DNA of 7,440 nt from an uncultured Clostridia bacterium. Its GTDB lineage: Bacteria; Bacillota; Clostridia; Oscillospirales; Ruminococcaceae. The stretch spans positions 1 to 7,440 of the forward strand of contig CANPZQ010000096.1 in assembly GCA_947588775.1 (NCBI GenBank). Reading direction: 5' to 3'. Every line of letters starts with the position of its first letter. Position 1 is the stretch's first letter. The notes beneath the pieces were generated by a model. The model saw nothing but the letters and a program-made list of their open reading frames with translations. It did not search any database and was not told the origin of the DNA. Positions 1 through 5,398 of this stretch are shown here, one piece after another. Made by a program: the position numbers and the translations under genes.

Positions 1-49
1 CCGAGCGCGAATTTCAGGTATTGGCCGGTGAAGAATTTTTCCGCAGTCT

Positions 50-1081
50 TTACCCTTCAACAACCTCCACCGTAATACTCTCCACCTCGAAATCGGCGTC
101 GGAATGGTTTGCGACGTTGAAGTGGTAGTCGCCGGTGAAGGGGAGGGGGTATTCGAGGACGGTTTCGTATTCGTCGACGGGGACGCCTAAGGGGTAGAAC
201 CAGCCGTCGCCGGGGCGGTAGGCGGGGCCGTCGGTTTCGCCGGCGGGGTCGAAGGGATTGAGATAATAGCCGAGGCTTACGTTTTCGCCGAGGGCCTCGT
301 CGGAAACGTTTTTGAACTTAATCGTGAATCTGACGCGGTCGCCCTTTTTATAGGTCGTCGTTCCCTCGCCGATTACGGCCGTACTCCCCTTCGGAAGCGT
401 GAAGCCGCTGCCGTTTTCAACCGTGTTTACGTCGTCGCTCGGAGAGATAATCATACCAGTCGGGGTATAGTCGAGGATAATTTCGTTGTCGCCGGTCATC
501 GGGTAGATGTAGTAGGTGTAGCCGCAGTCCTCGGAATCGCGCATCACAAACTTATTTTCGCTCTCGCGGGTAAGGGTGAATTCCGTCCACGGGCCGGTCA
601 TTTTAAGCCTCTCGCCGATTTCAATGCGGTAATCGCCGATTTTGTCGATAACGGTTCCGTCCTCCTTTGAAAAGACGAACGGGCTGCTCGATTCCTCCAG
701 TTCCTCCAATTCCGTGAAAACGGTCATTATTTCCGCCTCCGAATCGTTCAGCACTGTTTTGGGCATGTATACCATGTTCTTGTTTTTCATCGGGCGGTAA
801 TAGGCCGGGTCGAAAACAGACTGCGTAATAGAGATAACATCGCCGTTTTCGTTCTTTTCGACAACCGCCGATTCGCCCCATATTTCATCTCTCAGAAGAG
901 GCCAGCCCGCCGCGCATAACAGCACCGCGCAAAGAGCTGCCGCAAGGACGATTACAGCCTTTTTGTTAAGCTTTCTATTCATAATAACACTCCTTTTTGT
1001 CGCCGTTCCCTTTTCGACCCTCTCGTGAAGGTCGGGGGGAAGCTCTATTTGCTCAAAAATTTTACGGATATTTCCGTTCAT
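50..1081 (-). CDS. Membrane-anchored protein, presumed anti-sigma factor partner of the upstream ECF sigma
   Basis: The gene encodes 343 residues with one transmembrane helix at about residues 42-62, a Lys/Arg-rich cytoplasmic N-terminus (1-41) and a large extracytoplasmic part (63-343). The short cytoplasmic stretch containing ELPPDLHERVEKG resembles the N-termini of Firmicute membrane anti-sigma proteins, which hold a cognate ECF sigma at the inner membrane face. No HxxxCxxC zinc anti-sigma motif is present. The outer part has few recognisable motifs; its last ~130 residues (for example GDRVRFTIKFKNVS and DYHFNVANHS) look beta-rich, so it may be a sensor domain. The ATG overlaps the TGA of the sigma gene in ATGA, and a strong AAGGAGG (1090-1096) lies 8 bases upstream, inside the sigma coding end. 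This supports co-transcription and coupling. The anti-sigma role is inferred from topology and position; it could instead be an unrelated envelope protein of the same operon. Confidence 0.75.
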   Translation of the reverse strand: MNGNIRKIFEQIELPPDLHERVEKGTATKRSVIMNRKLNKKAVIVLAAALCAVLLCAAGWPLLRDEIWGESAVVEKNENGDVISITQSVFDPAYYRPMKNKNMVYMPKTVLNDSEAEIMTVFTELEELEESSSPFVFSKEDGTVIDKIGDYRIEIGERLKMTGPWTEFTLTRESENKFVMRDSEDCGYTYYIYPMTGDNEIILDYTPTGMIISPSDDVNTVENGSGFTLPKGSTAVIGEGTTTYKKGDRVRFTIKFKNVSDEALGENVSLGYYLNPFDPAGETDGPAYRPGDGWFYPLGVPVDEYETVLEYPLPFTGDYHFNVANHSDADFEVESITVEVVEG

Positions 1082-1566
1082 TCAGAATACCTCCTTCGGA
1101 GCTTTTCAACCGCGCGGTAAAAGACGGTTTTCGCGGTTCCGAGCGGAACGCCTAAAATTTCCGCCATCTCGCCGAACTCGTATCCCATGGCGTGGCGCAA
1201 AACGACTGCCGAACGCTCGGCCTCCGTTAGGCACTCAAAAAGCGCGGACAGCGTCAGGCGGTCCAGAACCGCTTTCTCGGCGTTGGCGGACGGCTCCTCC
1301 GCCTCGGGAAGGTCGTCGTAGTAAACCGTGTTGTGCCGCTTTCTTAAGATGTCCTCGGCGCAGTTGATGGTGATTCTTGTCGCCCATGTCTTAAAAAGCT
1401 TTCTTTCACGAAGCTTTCCGAAGCCGCGGTAACAGCGGAACGCCGCCTCCTGAATACAGTCGAGGGAATCCTCGCGGTTTTTGAGGTAGATGTACGCCAT
1501 GCGGTATAAATCCCCCTCTATCGGCTGAAAAAGCTCGAGAAAGGCCGCTTTTTGCGCGTTGCTCAT
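1078..1566 (-). CDS. ECF-type RNA polymerase sigma-70 factor
   Basis: The product is 162 residues, normal for an ECF sigma with only regions 2 and 4. Region 2 spans about residues 13-79: EDSLDCIQEAAFRCYRGF is region 2.2 (core binding), and FKTWATRITINCAEDILRKR covers 2.3-2.4 (-10 recognition and melting). An acidic linker (81-100) leads to region 4 at about 100-160, with the helix-turn-helix YEFGEMAEILGVPLGTAKT near 129-147 for -35 binding. An ATG 21 bases further upstream (at 1587) would add 7 residues but has no visible ribosome binding site. The ATG at 1566 has AAAGGCGGTG (1573-1582) properly spaced, so I prefer it. The downstream membrane gene overlaps by 4 bases, the classic sigma/anti-sigma arrangement; such pairs usually autoregulate. 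The signal sensed and the regulon cannot be read from the sequence. Confidence 0.93.
   Translation of the reverse strand: MSNAQKAAFLELFQPIEGDLYRMAYIYLKNREDSLDCIQEAAFRCYRGFGKLRERKLFKTWATRITINCAEDILRKRHNTVYYDDLPEAEEPSANAEKAVLDRLTLSALFECLTEAERSAVVLRHAMGYEFGEMAEILGVPLGTAKTVFYRAVEKLRRRYSE
1090..1096 (-). promoter_or_regulatory. Ribosome binding site of the anti-sigma gene inside the sigma gene
   Basis: Minus-strand AAGGAGG lies within the last codons of the sigma gene, 8 bases before the overlapping ATG. A consensus-strength site at an ATGA junction indicates that the second protein is made efficiently and stoichiometrically with the first. Confidence 0.75.
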
Positions 1567-1572
1567 GGGTTT

Positions 1573-1582
1573 CACCGCCTTT
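1573..1582 (-). promoter_or_regulatory. Ribosome binding site deciding the sigma-factor start
   Basis: Minus-strand AAAGGCGGTG differs from the ideal AAAGGAGGTG by one base. Its core is 8 bases before the ATG at 1564-1566. The alternative ATG at 1585-1587 has only GC-rich sequence upstream. Confidence 0.7.
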
Positions 1583-1608
1583 CGCATCGGCCGCCGCAGG
1601 CCGTTTTT

Positions 1609-1620
1609 TGTAAGCTTACA
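1609..1620. promoter_or_regulatory. Perfect 12-bp palindrome upstream of the sigma gene
   Basis: TGTAAGCTTACA is perfectly self-complementary. It lies 42 bases upstream of the preferred sigma start, just downstream (minus strand) of an AT-rich stretch containing CGTC (minus, 1628-1631), a tetramer often seen in ECF -10 elements. No good -35 partner for that CGTC was found, so the promoter itself is not called. The palindrome may be a repressor site or chance. Confidence 0.35.
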
Positions 1621-1752
1621 CTAATTAGACGTAAAAATTCGCCGCCGGGCTTTGACTTTCGGGAAAAATTTTTCGGTGCGTTTTTCGCGGCATGGGTGCG
1701 CGCGCGGCGGGGGAGGGCCGCTCCTTTGGGCGCGAACACATCGCTTCCTGCG

Positions 1753-1796
1753 CCCCACCCGCCCTCCCCTCCCGCGCCCCTCCCCCGCCGCTCCCC
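1753..1796 (-). other. Strong G-quadruplex-forming motif (C-runs on the plus strand)
   Basis: The plus strand carries eight runs of three to five C in 44 bases (1753-1756, 1758-1760, 1762-1764, 1766-1769, 1771-1773, 1777-1780, 1782-1786, 1793-1796). They are separated by single bases, except for loops of three and six. The minus strand therefore meets the canonical four-G-run rule several times over with mostly one-base loops, the most stable class. It sits in the spacer between the divergent sigma and ABC-F genes. The motif is read directly from the sequence; folding and function are not shown. Confidence 0.8.
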
Positions 1797-1811
1797 AAAA
1801 ATTCCTGCTCC

Positions 1812-1858
1812 TCTCCCCTCTCCCCCACCCTCTGCCTTCTGACATCTGCCCTCTGACA
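1812..1858 (+). repeat. Degenerate heptanucleotide tandem repeat tract (TCTNNCN type)
   Basis: Two copies of TCTCCCC (1812-1825) are followed by a 5-base interruption and four heptamers: TCTGCCT, TCTGACA, TCTGCCC, TCTGACA (1831-1858). The last four also form two 14-base units that differ at one base. The tract is almost pure pyrimidine on the plus strand at its left end and continues the C-rich block before it. It ends six bases before the -35 element of the ABC-F promoter. Short heptamer repeats of this style are known from cyanobacterial intergenic regions; here the copy number is low and no function is visible. Confidence 0.7.
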
Positions 1859-1864
1859 AGGGTC

Positions 1865-1893
1865 TTGCCTTTTTCCCGAAACTGTGCTAAAAT
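1865..1893 (+). promoter_or_regulatory. Sigma-A promoter of the ABC-F gene
   Basis: The -35 is TTGCCT (1865-1870) and the -10 is TAAAAT (1888-1893), with an exact 17-bp spacer. A TG at 1885-1886 one base before the -10 makes it an extended -10. The predicted start near 1900 gives a leader of about 20 bases. The ribosome binding site AAAGGA (1907-1912) is 8 bases before the ATG. Confidence 0.72.
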
Positions 1894-1920
1894 ACCACTG
1901 ATAAAGAAAGGAATGGTTGT

Positions 1921-3855
1921 ATGCTTGCGGGCGTTGAACATATCTGGAAATATTTTGAAGCGGATATACCTATTTTAGAGGACGTGAGCTTCACCGTCGA
2001 GGAGGGCGAAAGGCTCGGACTTGTCGGCGTGAACGGCTGCGGGAAAACTACGCTTTTATCAATTTTAACCGGGAAAATCGGCTTCGACCCGACCCCCGGC
2101 GGCGACGGCGCAGTCAATATTTCAAGAAGCTGCAACGTCGGTTATCTTGAACAAAACAGCGGAATGGAGAGCGAAAATACCATCGGCGCGGAGCTCAGAA
2201 AGCCTTTTAGGGAGCTTGAAAACGAGTATAAAAAGATAACTGAACTAACTGAACAGATGCAGGGGCTTTCCGGAGATGAGCTTACAAGAGCGACCGAGGA
2301 ATATTCCCGGCTAAGCACGCACTTTGAGGCTAACGACGGATACCTTATCGAAGTAAAAATCAATACAGTGCTTAACGGAATGGGGTTTCGCGGAATCGAT
2401 ACCGAGCGAAAAATCAGCTCGCTTTCCGGCGGTGAACGCACCCGAATGGCACTCTGCAAGCTGCTTTTGGAGGCCCCCGACCTGCTGATTCTCGATGAGC
2501 CGACCAACCACCTCGACCTCGAATCGACGATGTGGCTCGAGGGGTATCTCGGGGATTATAAGGGCGCGGTTCTCATTGTTTCCCATAACAGGTATTTTCT
2601 GGATAAGCTCTGCACCCGGATTTTAGAGCTTGAGGACAGGCGGCTTACGTCATATCGCGGGAACTACAGCGACTTCGTAAGGCAGAAAAAAGCGAATCTC
2701 GAGCGGCAGGAAAAGCTCTGGAACGAACAGCAGCAGAAAATTAAGGAGCTGCAGTTTTATATTGATAAAAACCGAGCTTCGGCGACGTCGGCGAAGCAGG
2801 CGAAAAATAAGCAGCATATGCTTGACAGGATTGTCGACGAAGGCGTTGAGAAGCCTAAAAAGCCCAAAAAACCGCCTAAAATAAGGCTTGAATACGACAT
2901 TGAGCCGCCGAAGGAGGTTTTTGAGGCAAAGAATATCGACATAACCGTCGGCGAGGGCGATAAGGCCCGGACATTGATTGATTCTCTTTCGTTTGAAATC
3001 CGCAGGGGCGAAAAAGTCGGGATTATCGGGCCGAACGGCGTCGGGAAATCGTCAATCCTAAAAACAATTCAGGGAATTAACCCTCACTCGCACGGGACGC
3101 TCAGATGGGCGATGAACACGAAAATCGCATACTTCGACCAGAAAAACGAACAGCTCGACCCGCGGCGGACCGTCATCGACGAGGTTCACCGCCGCTACCC
3201 GCGAATGACGGATTTGGAGGTGCGGACGCTCCTCGGCGGGGTGCTCCTGACCGGAGAGAACGTCTATAAGCCCGTCGGGGTCATCAGCGGCGGCGAAAAA
3301 ACCAAGCTTGCGTTCGCGATTATGATGCTTAAGCGCGGTAACGTGCTGATACTCGACGAGCCGACGAACCACCTCGATTCGATGACCTGCGAGGTCTTGG
3401 AGGACGCGCTGAGGGAGTTCGGCGGCACGATGATTCTCGTTTCGCACGACAGATATTTGTTAAACAAGATAGCTACACGAATTCTCGAGGTTTCGCCGGA
3501 GGGCGTGCGGAGCTTTGAGGGAAATTTTGACAGCTATCTTGAAGTAAAAGAGGCCGAGCGGGAGGCCGAGGAAGCGGCAAAAGCCGCCGACGCCGCCGCA
3601 AAACAGCGCGAACAGAAAAAGCTCTACCGTACCCGCGAACAGCGTTCCGCCGACACGAAGAAAAAGCAGCAGCTTAAGGACGCGGAGGCGCGCGTCGAGG
3701 CACTTGAGGCGGAGATTTCCGCCCTCGAGGAGGCCATTTCCACCCCGGAAATCGCGGCTGATTACCAGAAGCTGGGAGAAGCCTGCGCGCGGCTCGAAAC
3801 GGCGAAGGTTGAACTCGACGAGGCGATGGCGGAGTGGATGGAGGCGGCTGGGTGA
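1921..3855 (+). CDS. ABC-F family ATPase (YdiF/Uup-like), ribosome-associated
   Basis: The product is 644 residues, soluble, with two ABC ATPase domains and no membrane segment, as in ABC-F proteins that act on the ribosome rather than transport. Domain 1 has Walker A GVNGCGKT (36-43), signature LSGGE (168-172), Walker B LLILDE (188-193) and switch His222. Domain 2 has Walker A GPNGVGKS (370-377), signature ISGGE (455-459), Walker B VLILDE (475-480) and His509. Both Walker B motifs continue into the EPTNHLD typical of the family. The interdomain linker (about 245-335), with charged helices and a Lys/Pro-rich stretch (311-320), is the P-site-tRNA-interacting region. An Ala/Glu/Lys-rich C-terminal coiled coil follows (about 541-641), as in YdiF and Uup. 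Family members relieve ribosome stalling or, in some branches, protect against ribosome-targeting antibiotics; the sequence does not decide which. Asn223 after the first switch His replaces the more usual Asp. The gene appears monocistronic, with its own promoter upstream and a hairpin downstream. Confidence 0.95.
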   Translation: MLAGVEHIWKYFEADIPILEDVSFTVEEGERLGLVGVNGCGKTTLLSILTGKIGFDPTPGGDGAVNISRSCNVGYLEQNSGMESENTIGAELRKPFRELENEYKKITELTEQMQGLSGDELTRATEEYSRLSTHFEANDGYLIEVKINTVLNGMGFRGIDTERKISSLSGGERTRMALCKLLLEAPDLLILDEPTNHLDLESTMWLEGYLGDYKGAVLIVSHNRYFLDKLCTRILELEDRRLTSYRGNYSDFVRQKKANLERQEKLWNEQQQKIKELQFYIDKNRASATSAKQAKNKQHMLDRIVDEGVEKPKKPKKPPKIRLEYDIEPPKEVFEAKNIDITVGEGDKARTLIDSLSFEIRRGEKVGIIGPNGVGKSSILKTIQGINPHSHGTLRWAMNTKIAYFDQKNEQLDPRRTVIDEVHRRYPRMTDLEVRTLLGGVLLTGENVYKPVGVISGGEKTKLAFAIMMLKRGNVLILDEPTNHLDSMTCEVLEDALREFGGTMILVSHDRYLLNKIATRILEVSPEGVRSFEGNFDSYLEVKEAEREAEEAAKAADAAAKQREQKKLYRTREQRSADTKKKQQLKDAEARVEALEAEISALEEAISTPEIAADYQKLGEACARLETAKVELDEAMAEWMEAAG

Positions 3856-3890
3856 GGGGGCTGAGAGATTTTAATATTTTGGATTATTTA

Positions 3891-3917
3891 AAGGCTTGCC
3901 ATACCCCGGCAAGCCTT
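3891..3917. terminator. Bidirectional hairpin terminator between convergent genes
   Basis: AAGGCTTGCC (3891-3900) and GGCAAGCCTT (3908-3917) form a perfect 10-bp stem with a 7-base loop. It follows the ABC-F stop by 35 bases and overlaps the TetR stop codon by two bases, so it can serve both strands. The following T-tracts are weak (TTAATCCTT on plus, TTTAAATAAT on minus), so termination may be partial. Confidence 0.72.
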
Positions 3918-4497
3918 AATCCTTAAATTCTCCCCACACGCACCTCAAACACACCCCCACAATCTCCTCCACCCCGTCCGCGCACCCGTTTTGCAGCCAT
4001 TCGCGGACGACTGCGGTGATGCCGCCGAGGTAAAAATGGACGATGTACGCGCCTTCCTCCTTCGGGAGGCGGAACTTTTGAAGCGCGGGCGAAAAGATGT
4101 CCTCAAACAGCTTTGAAAAAGTTTTCCGCGTCCGGAAGAGCTCCTGATGGTCGAGGACGACGCGGTACAGCCGTTTATTTTGCTTAATAAATTCAAGATA
4201 GGGGCGCAGGTACTCGGGCGAGATGAAAATAGAATCCTCGGGACGCTCCGAGCCGAGCCGCCTGCCGACGTCGGTCAAATCCGGGGCGTAACGCTCAAAG
4301 CACTTTGCGTTCGTATATTCGACGCATTCGTTCAGAAGGTCGCCGATATTTTCGTAGTGTAAATAAAAGGTGGAGCGGTTTACGCCGGCCTTTTCGCAGA
4401 TTTCCCTGACGGTTATGTATTCGAGCTCCTTTTTTTCGAGGCATTCTATCAACGCCTCGTCCATACGCGCCGCCGTCGCGAAATATTTTGATTTCAC
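3916..4497 (-). CDS. TetR/AcrR-family transcriptional regulator
   Basis: The product is 193 residues, the usual length for the family. The N-terminal DNA-binding domain has a first helix (about 5-24) and a helix-turn-helix at 28-50 (ITVREICEKAGVNRSTFYLHY), the TetR hallmark with the conserved TFY-HY segment. The C-terminal part (about 70-190) is helical and includes YIVHFYLGGITAVVREWLQNG, typical of the TetR_C_8-like ligand/dimerisation domains common in Clostridia. The start is GTG (minus, 4497). The next ATG, at residue 12, would cut into helix 1, and AAAGGA (4507-4512) is 9 bases before the GTG. The gene lies 14 bases downstream of a small membrane-protein gene on the same strand, so both form one operon. 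Palindromes in that operon's leader are plausible autoregulatory operators. The ligand is unknown. Confidence 0.92.
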   Translation of the reverse strand: MKSKYFATAARMDEALIECLEKKELEYITVREICEKAGVNRSTFYLHYENIGDLLNECVEYTNAKCFERYAPDLTDVGRRLGSERPEDSIFISPEYLRPYLEFIKQNKRLYRVVLDHQELFRTRKTFSKLFEDIFSPALQKFRLPKEEGAYIVHFYLGGITAVVREWLQNGCADGVEEIVGVCLRCVWGEFKD

Positions 4498-4506
4498 CGC
4501 TCCACG

Positions 4507-4512
4507 TCCTTT
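4507..4512 (-). promoter_or_regulatory. Ribosome binding site supporting the GTG start of the TetR gene
   Basis: Minus-strand AAAGGA lies 9 bases before the GTG and touches the TGA stop (4512-4514) of the upstream gene. Ribosomes finishing the membrane protein would therefore be positioned for re-initiation. Confidence 0.6.
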
Positions 4513-4871
4513 CAGTCCTCCTCGCCGGCTATCTCGTTCGCGAGGCTGATGATGTCGCCGGCGTATTTTTCCTTTGATTTCCGAAGAATTTTTTTGTAGA
4601 CGGGATAGTTAGCAATCGCCCCGGCGAGGCCGATAATCCCGAGAACGACCCCCAAAACCGTGAAAGCCGCCGTCCCCGCGCCGATTACGGACATCGAAAG
4701 ACACATCCCCGTCCCCAAAATCAGCGCGCTCGCGATTCCGAAGGTATAGGCGAAAACCTGCGCCGGGAGCTTGGCCCTTCGGTCGAGCTTTCTCAGCGCG
4801 ACAACCTTCGACGCGCTCTTTTTTGAGTATTCGTTCACAATCGCCTCGGCATAAATTTTGTCGGTGTTCAT
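4512..4871 (-). CDS. Small two-helix membrane protein, function unknown
   Basis: The product is 119 residues. A basic cytoplasmic N-terminal part (1-37, with KVVALRKLDRRAK) precedes two hydrophobic helices, about 38-60 and 66-90. The second is Gly/Ala/Val-rich. A basic C-terminal helix follows (VYKKILRKSKEKYAGDIISLANEIAG). I recall similar short proteins in Clostridia being listed as hypothetical or, doubtfully, as 'dihydropteridine reductase'; nothing here supports an enzyme, since there is no nucleotide-binding motif. The start is well supported by GGAGGT (4879-4884), 7 bases before the ATG. It is the first gene of an operon with the TetR regulator 14 bases downstream, so its expression is probably controlled by that regulator. 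The fold suggests a helical hairpin with both ends inside the cell; the role cannot be told. Confidence 0.88.
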   Translation of the reverse strand: MNTDKIYAEAIVNEYSKKSASKVVALRKLDRRAKLPAQVFAYTFGIASALILGTGMCLSMSVIGAGTAAFTVLGVVLGIIGLAGAIANYPVYKKILRKSKEKYAGDIISLANEIAGEED

Positions 4872-4901
4872 AATTTTTACCTCCGTTTTTTATTTTGTGA
4901 T

Positions 4902-4915
4902 TCCATTATAACGGA
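4902..4915. promoter_or_regulatory. Near-palindrome over the -10 of the TetR operon, candidate operator
   Basis: TCCATTATAACGGA pairs with itself except at one symmetric position (A/C). It covers the TATAAT of the downstream promoter, where a bound repressor would block polymerase. The TetR assignment is inference from operon context. Confidence 0.4.
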
Positions 4916-4933
4916 CGGCGGTGAAAATTTGAA
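4905..4933 (-). promoter_or_regulatory. Proximal promoter of the membrane protein/TetR operon
   Basis: On the minus strand, TTCAAA (4928-4933) and a perfect TATAAT (4905-4910) are separated by 17 bp. The predicted start is near 4898, giving a leader of about 27 bases ahead of the ATG, with GGAGGT inside it. Confidence 0.62.
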
Positions 4934-4957
4934 CGACACAAAAGCTGCTTTTTGTCG
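4934..4957. promoter_or_regulatory. 24-bp imperfect palindrome in the TetR operon leader, candidate operator
   Basis: The left arm CGACACAAAAGC (4934-4945) and right arm GCTTTTTGTCG (4947-4957) are complementary over 11 pairs once one bulged C is skipped, with a single central T (4946). It abuts the -35 of the proximal promoter and lies just downstream of the distal promoter, so a bound dimer could affect both. A second short inverted repeat, CGCG-AAA-CGCG (4956-4966), overlaps its edge. Alternatively it is an RNA hairpin in the distal transcript. Confidence 0.5.
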
Positions 4958-4978
4958 CGAAACGCGCTTTTTTATTCA

Positions 4979-5006
4979 ATTATACCGGTACCCGCCAAAA
5001 TGTCAA
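4979..5006 (-). promoter_or_regulatory. Distal consensus promoter of the membrane protein/TetR operon
   Basis: Both hexamers are exact consensus on the minus strand: TTGACA (5001-5006) and TATAAT (4979-4984), with a 16-bp spacer. The predicted start is near 4972, giving a leader of about 100 bases before the small membrane-protein gene that includes the palindromes at 4934-4966. Such a strong promoter would normally need repression, which fits an autoregulated TetR unit. Confidence 0.72.
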
Positions 5007-5037
5007 TAACCCGCCTCTGATTTCTGTAATCTGAAAG

Positions 5038-5066
5038 GGCCCCCGCAGAAGCCTTCCGCGGGGGCC
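5038..5066 (-). terminator. Hairpin terminator after the Cys-rich protein gene
   Basis: GGCCCCCGC (5038-5046) and GCGGGGGCC (5058-5066) make a perfect 9-bp GC stem with an 11-base loop. It begins 11 bases after the stop of the Cys-rich gene. On the minus strand only a short CTTTC follows, whereas on the plus strand GTTTTGGATTTTTA follows, so it may also stop plus-strand readthrough. The next minus-strand promoter starts about 30 bases further on. Confidence 0.65.
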
Positions 5067-5077
5067 GTTTTGGATTT

Positions 5078-5242
5078 TTAGCAGCCGCAGCCGCAGTCGT
5101 TGTTGTTGCCGCAGCCGCAGCCGTTGCCGCAGCTGTTCCCGCAGCCGCAGGTGTTGCAGCCGCAGCCGTTGCCGTTGAAGCCGAAGAGGATAATCAGGAT
5201 AAGAATGATAATCCACCAGTAGCCGTTTCCAAAGCAGTTCAT
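5078..5242 (-). CDS. 54-residue Cys/Gly-rich membrane-anchored micro-protein
   Basis: The product starts MNCFGNGYWW, followed by one very hydrophobic helix (about 9-22, nearly all Ile/Leu/Phe). A tail (23-54) is built almost wholly of Gly, Cys and Asn with CGCG-like units and no charged residue except one Asp. Eleven cysteines are present, ten of them in the 28 residues from 27 to 54. Small proteins of this composition are common in Oscillospiraceae and related Clostridia and often carry the odd label 'chorion class high-cysteine HCB protein 13'; their function is not established. The gene is supported by AAGGAG (5250-5255), 7 bases before the ATG, a TAA stop, and a hairpin 11 bases later. 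It is transcribed divergently from the Clp gene. Metal binding or disulfide-based surface structure would be guesses. An overlapping longer frame on the same strand (4980-5297) is an out-of-frame shadow. Confidence 0.82.
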   Translation of the reverse strand: MNCFGNGYWWIIILILIILFGFNGNGCGCNTCGCGNSCGNGCGCGNNNDCGCGC

Positions 5243-5249
5243 AAATAAT

Positions 5250-5255
5250 CTCCTT
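5250..5255 (-). promoter_or_regulatory. Ribosome binding site of the Cys-rich micro-protein
   Basis: Minus-strand AAGGAG is spaced 7 bases from the ATG at 5240-5242. It is the main evidence that this very short frame is a real gene. Confidence 0.7.
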
Positions 5256-5336
5256 CGATATGGATATTTGAAGCCGTTCGATTGTTCGACACTTCATACT
5301 ACAGTTTATGACCGGCCGGAAAATGTGTTACTGTTT

Positions 5337-5364
5337 TGATTCGTAACCAAGCCGCGCCGAATCA
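5337..5364. promoter_or_regulatory. Inverted repeat TGATTCG-N14-CGAATCA upstream of the Clp gene
   Basis: The two 7-bp arms (5337-5343 and 5358-5364) are perfectly complementary. They lie in the 198-bp divergent spacer between the Cys-rich and Clp genes, where a regulator could act on both. It could equally be chance. Confidence 0.35.
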
Positions 5365-5369
5365 TAGAA

Positions 5370-5398
5370 TTGAAACGGAGTGATTATCCCGCAAAAAT
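5370..5398 (+). promoter_or_regulatory. Possible weak promoter of the Clp gene
   Basis: TTGAAA (5370-5375) and AAAAAT (5393-5398) are 17 bp apart. The -35 is good and the -10 is poor. The leader would be about 35 bases, ending in AAAGGA (5426-5431), 9 bases before the ATG. No better sigma-A pair was found in the spacer. Confidence 0.3.

Noticed and set aside
1..75. Possible 3' end of a plus-strand gene entering from the left edge
   Set aside because: Two plus frames are open at the edge, but the stretch is too short to recognise and overlaps the end of the well-supported minus-strand gene.
1812..1858. CRISPR-like array
   Set aside because: The units are 7 bases long with no spacers, so this is a simple tandem repeat.
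1552..1978. Several open frames on both strands across the C-rich spacer, encoding Pro/Arg- or Gly/Arg-rich peptides
   Set aside because: Their composition simply reflects the C/G runs, they overlap each other and real genes, and none has a convincing ribosome binding site.
2142..3467. Minus-strand frames opposite the ABC-F gene
   Set aside because: The plus strand encodes a complete two-domain ABC-F protein over the same bases; the antisense products are low-complexity Ser/Leu or Arg-rich.
4980..5297. 105-codon minus-strand frame rich in Leu/Arg/Gln
   Set aside because: It is an out-of-frame reading of the GCGC-coding repeats of the Cys-rich micro-protein, and its start lacks the AAGGAG spacing that the in-frame 54-residue gene has.
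5281..5320. Sporulation sigma (E/K) promoter for the Cys-rich gene
   Set aside because: CATA-containing stretches exist on both strands but do not match the full -10 consensus, and no -35 partner was found.
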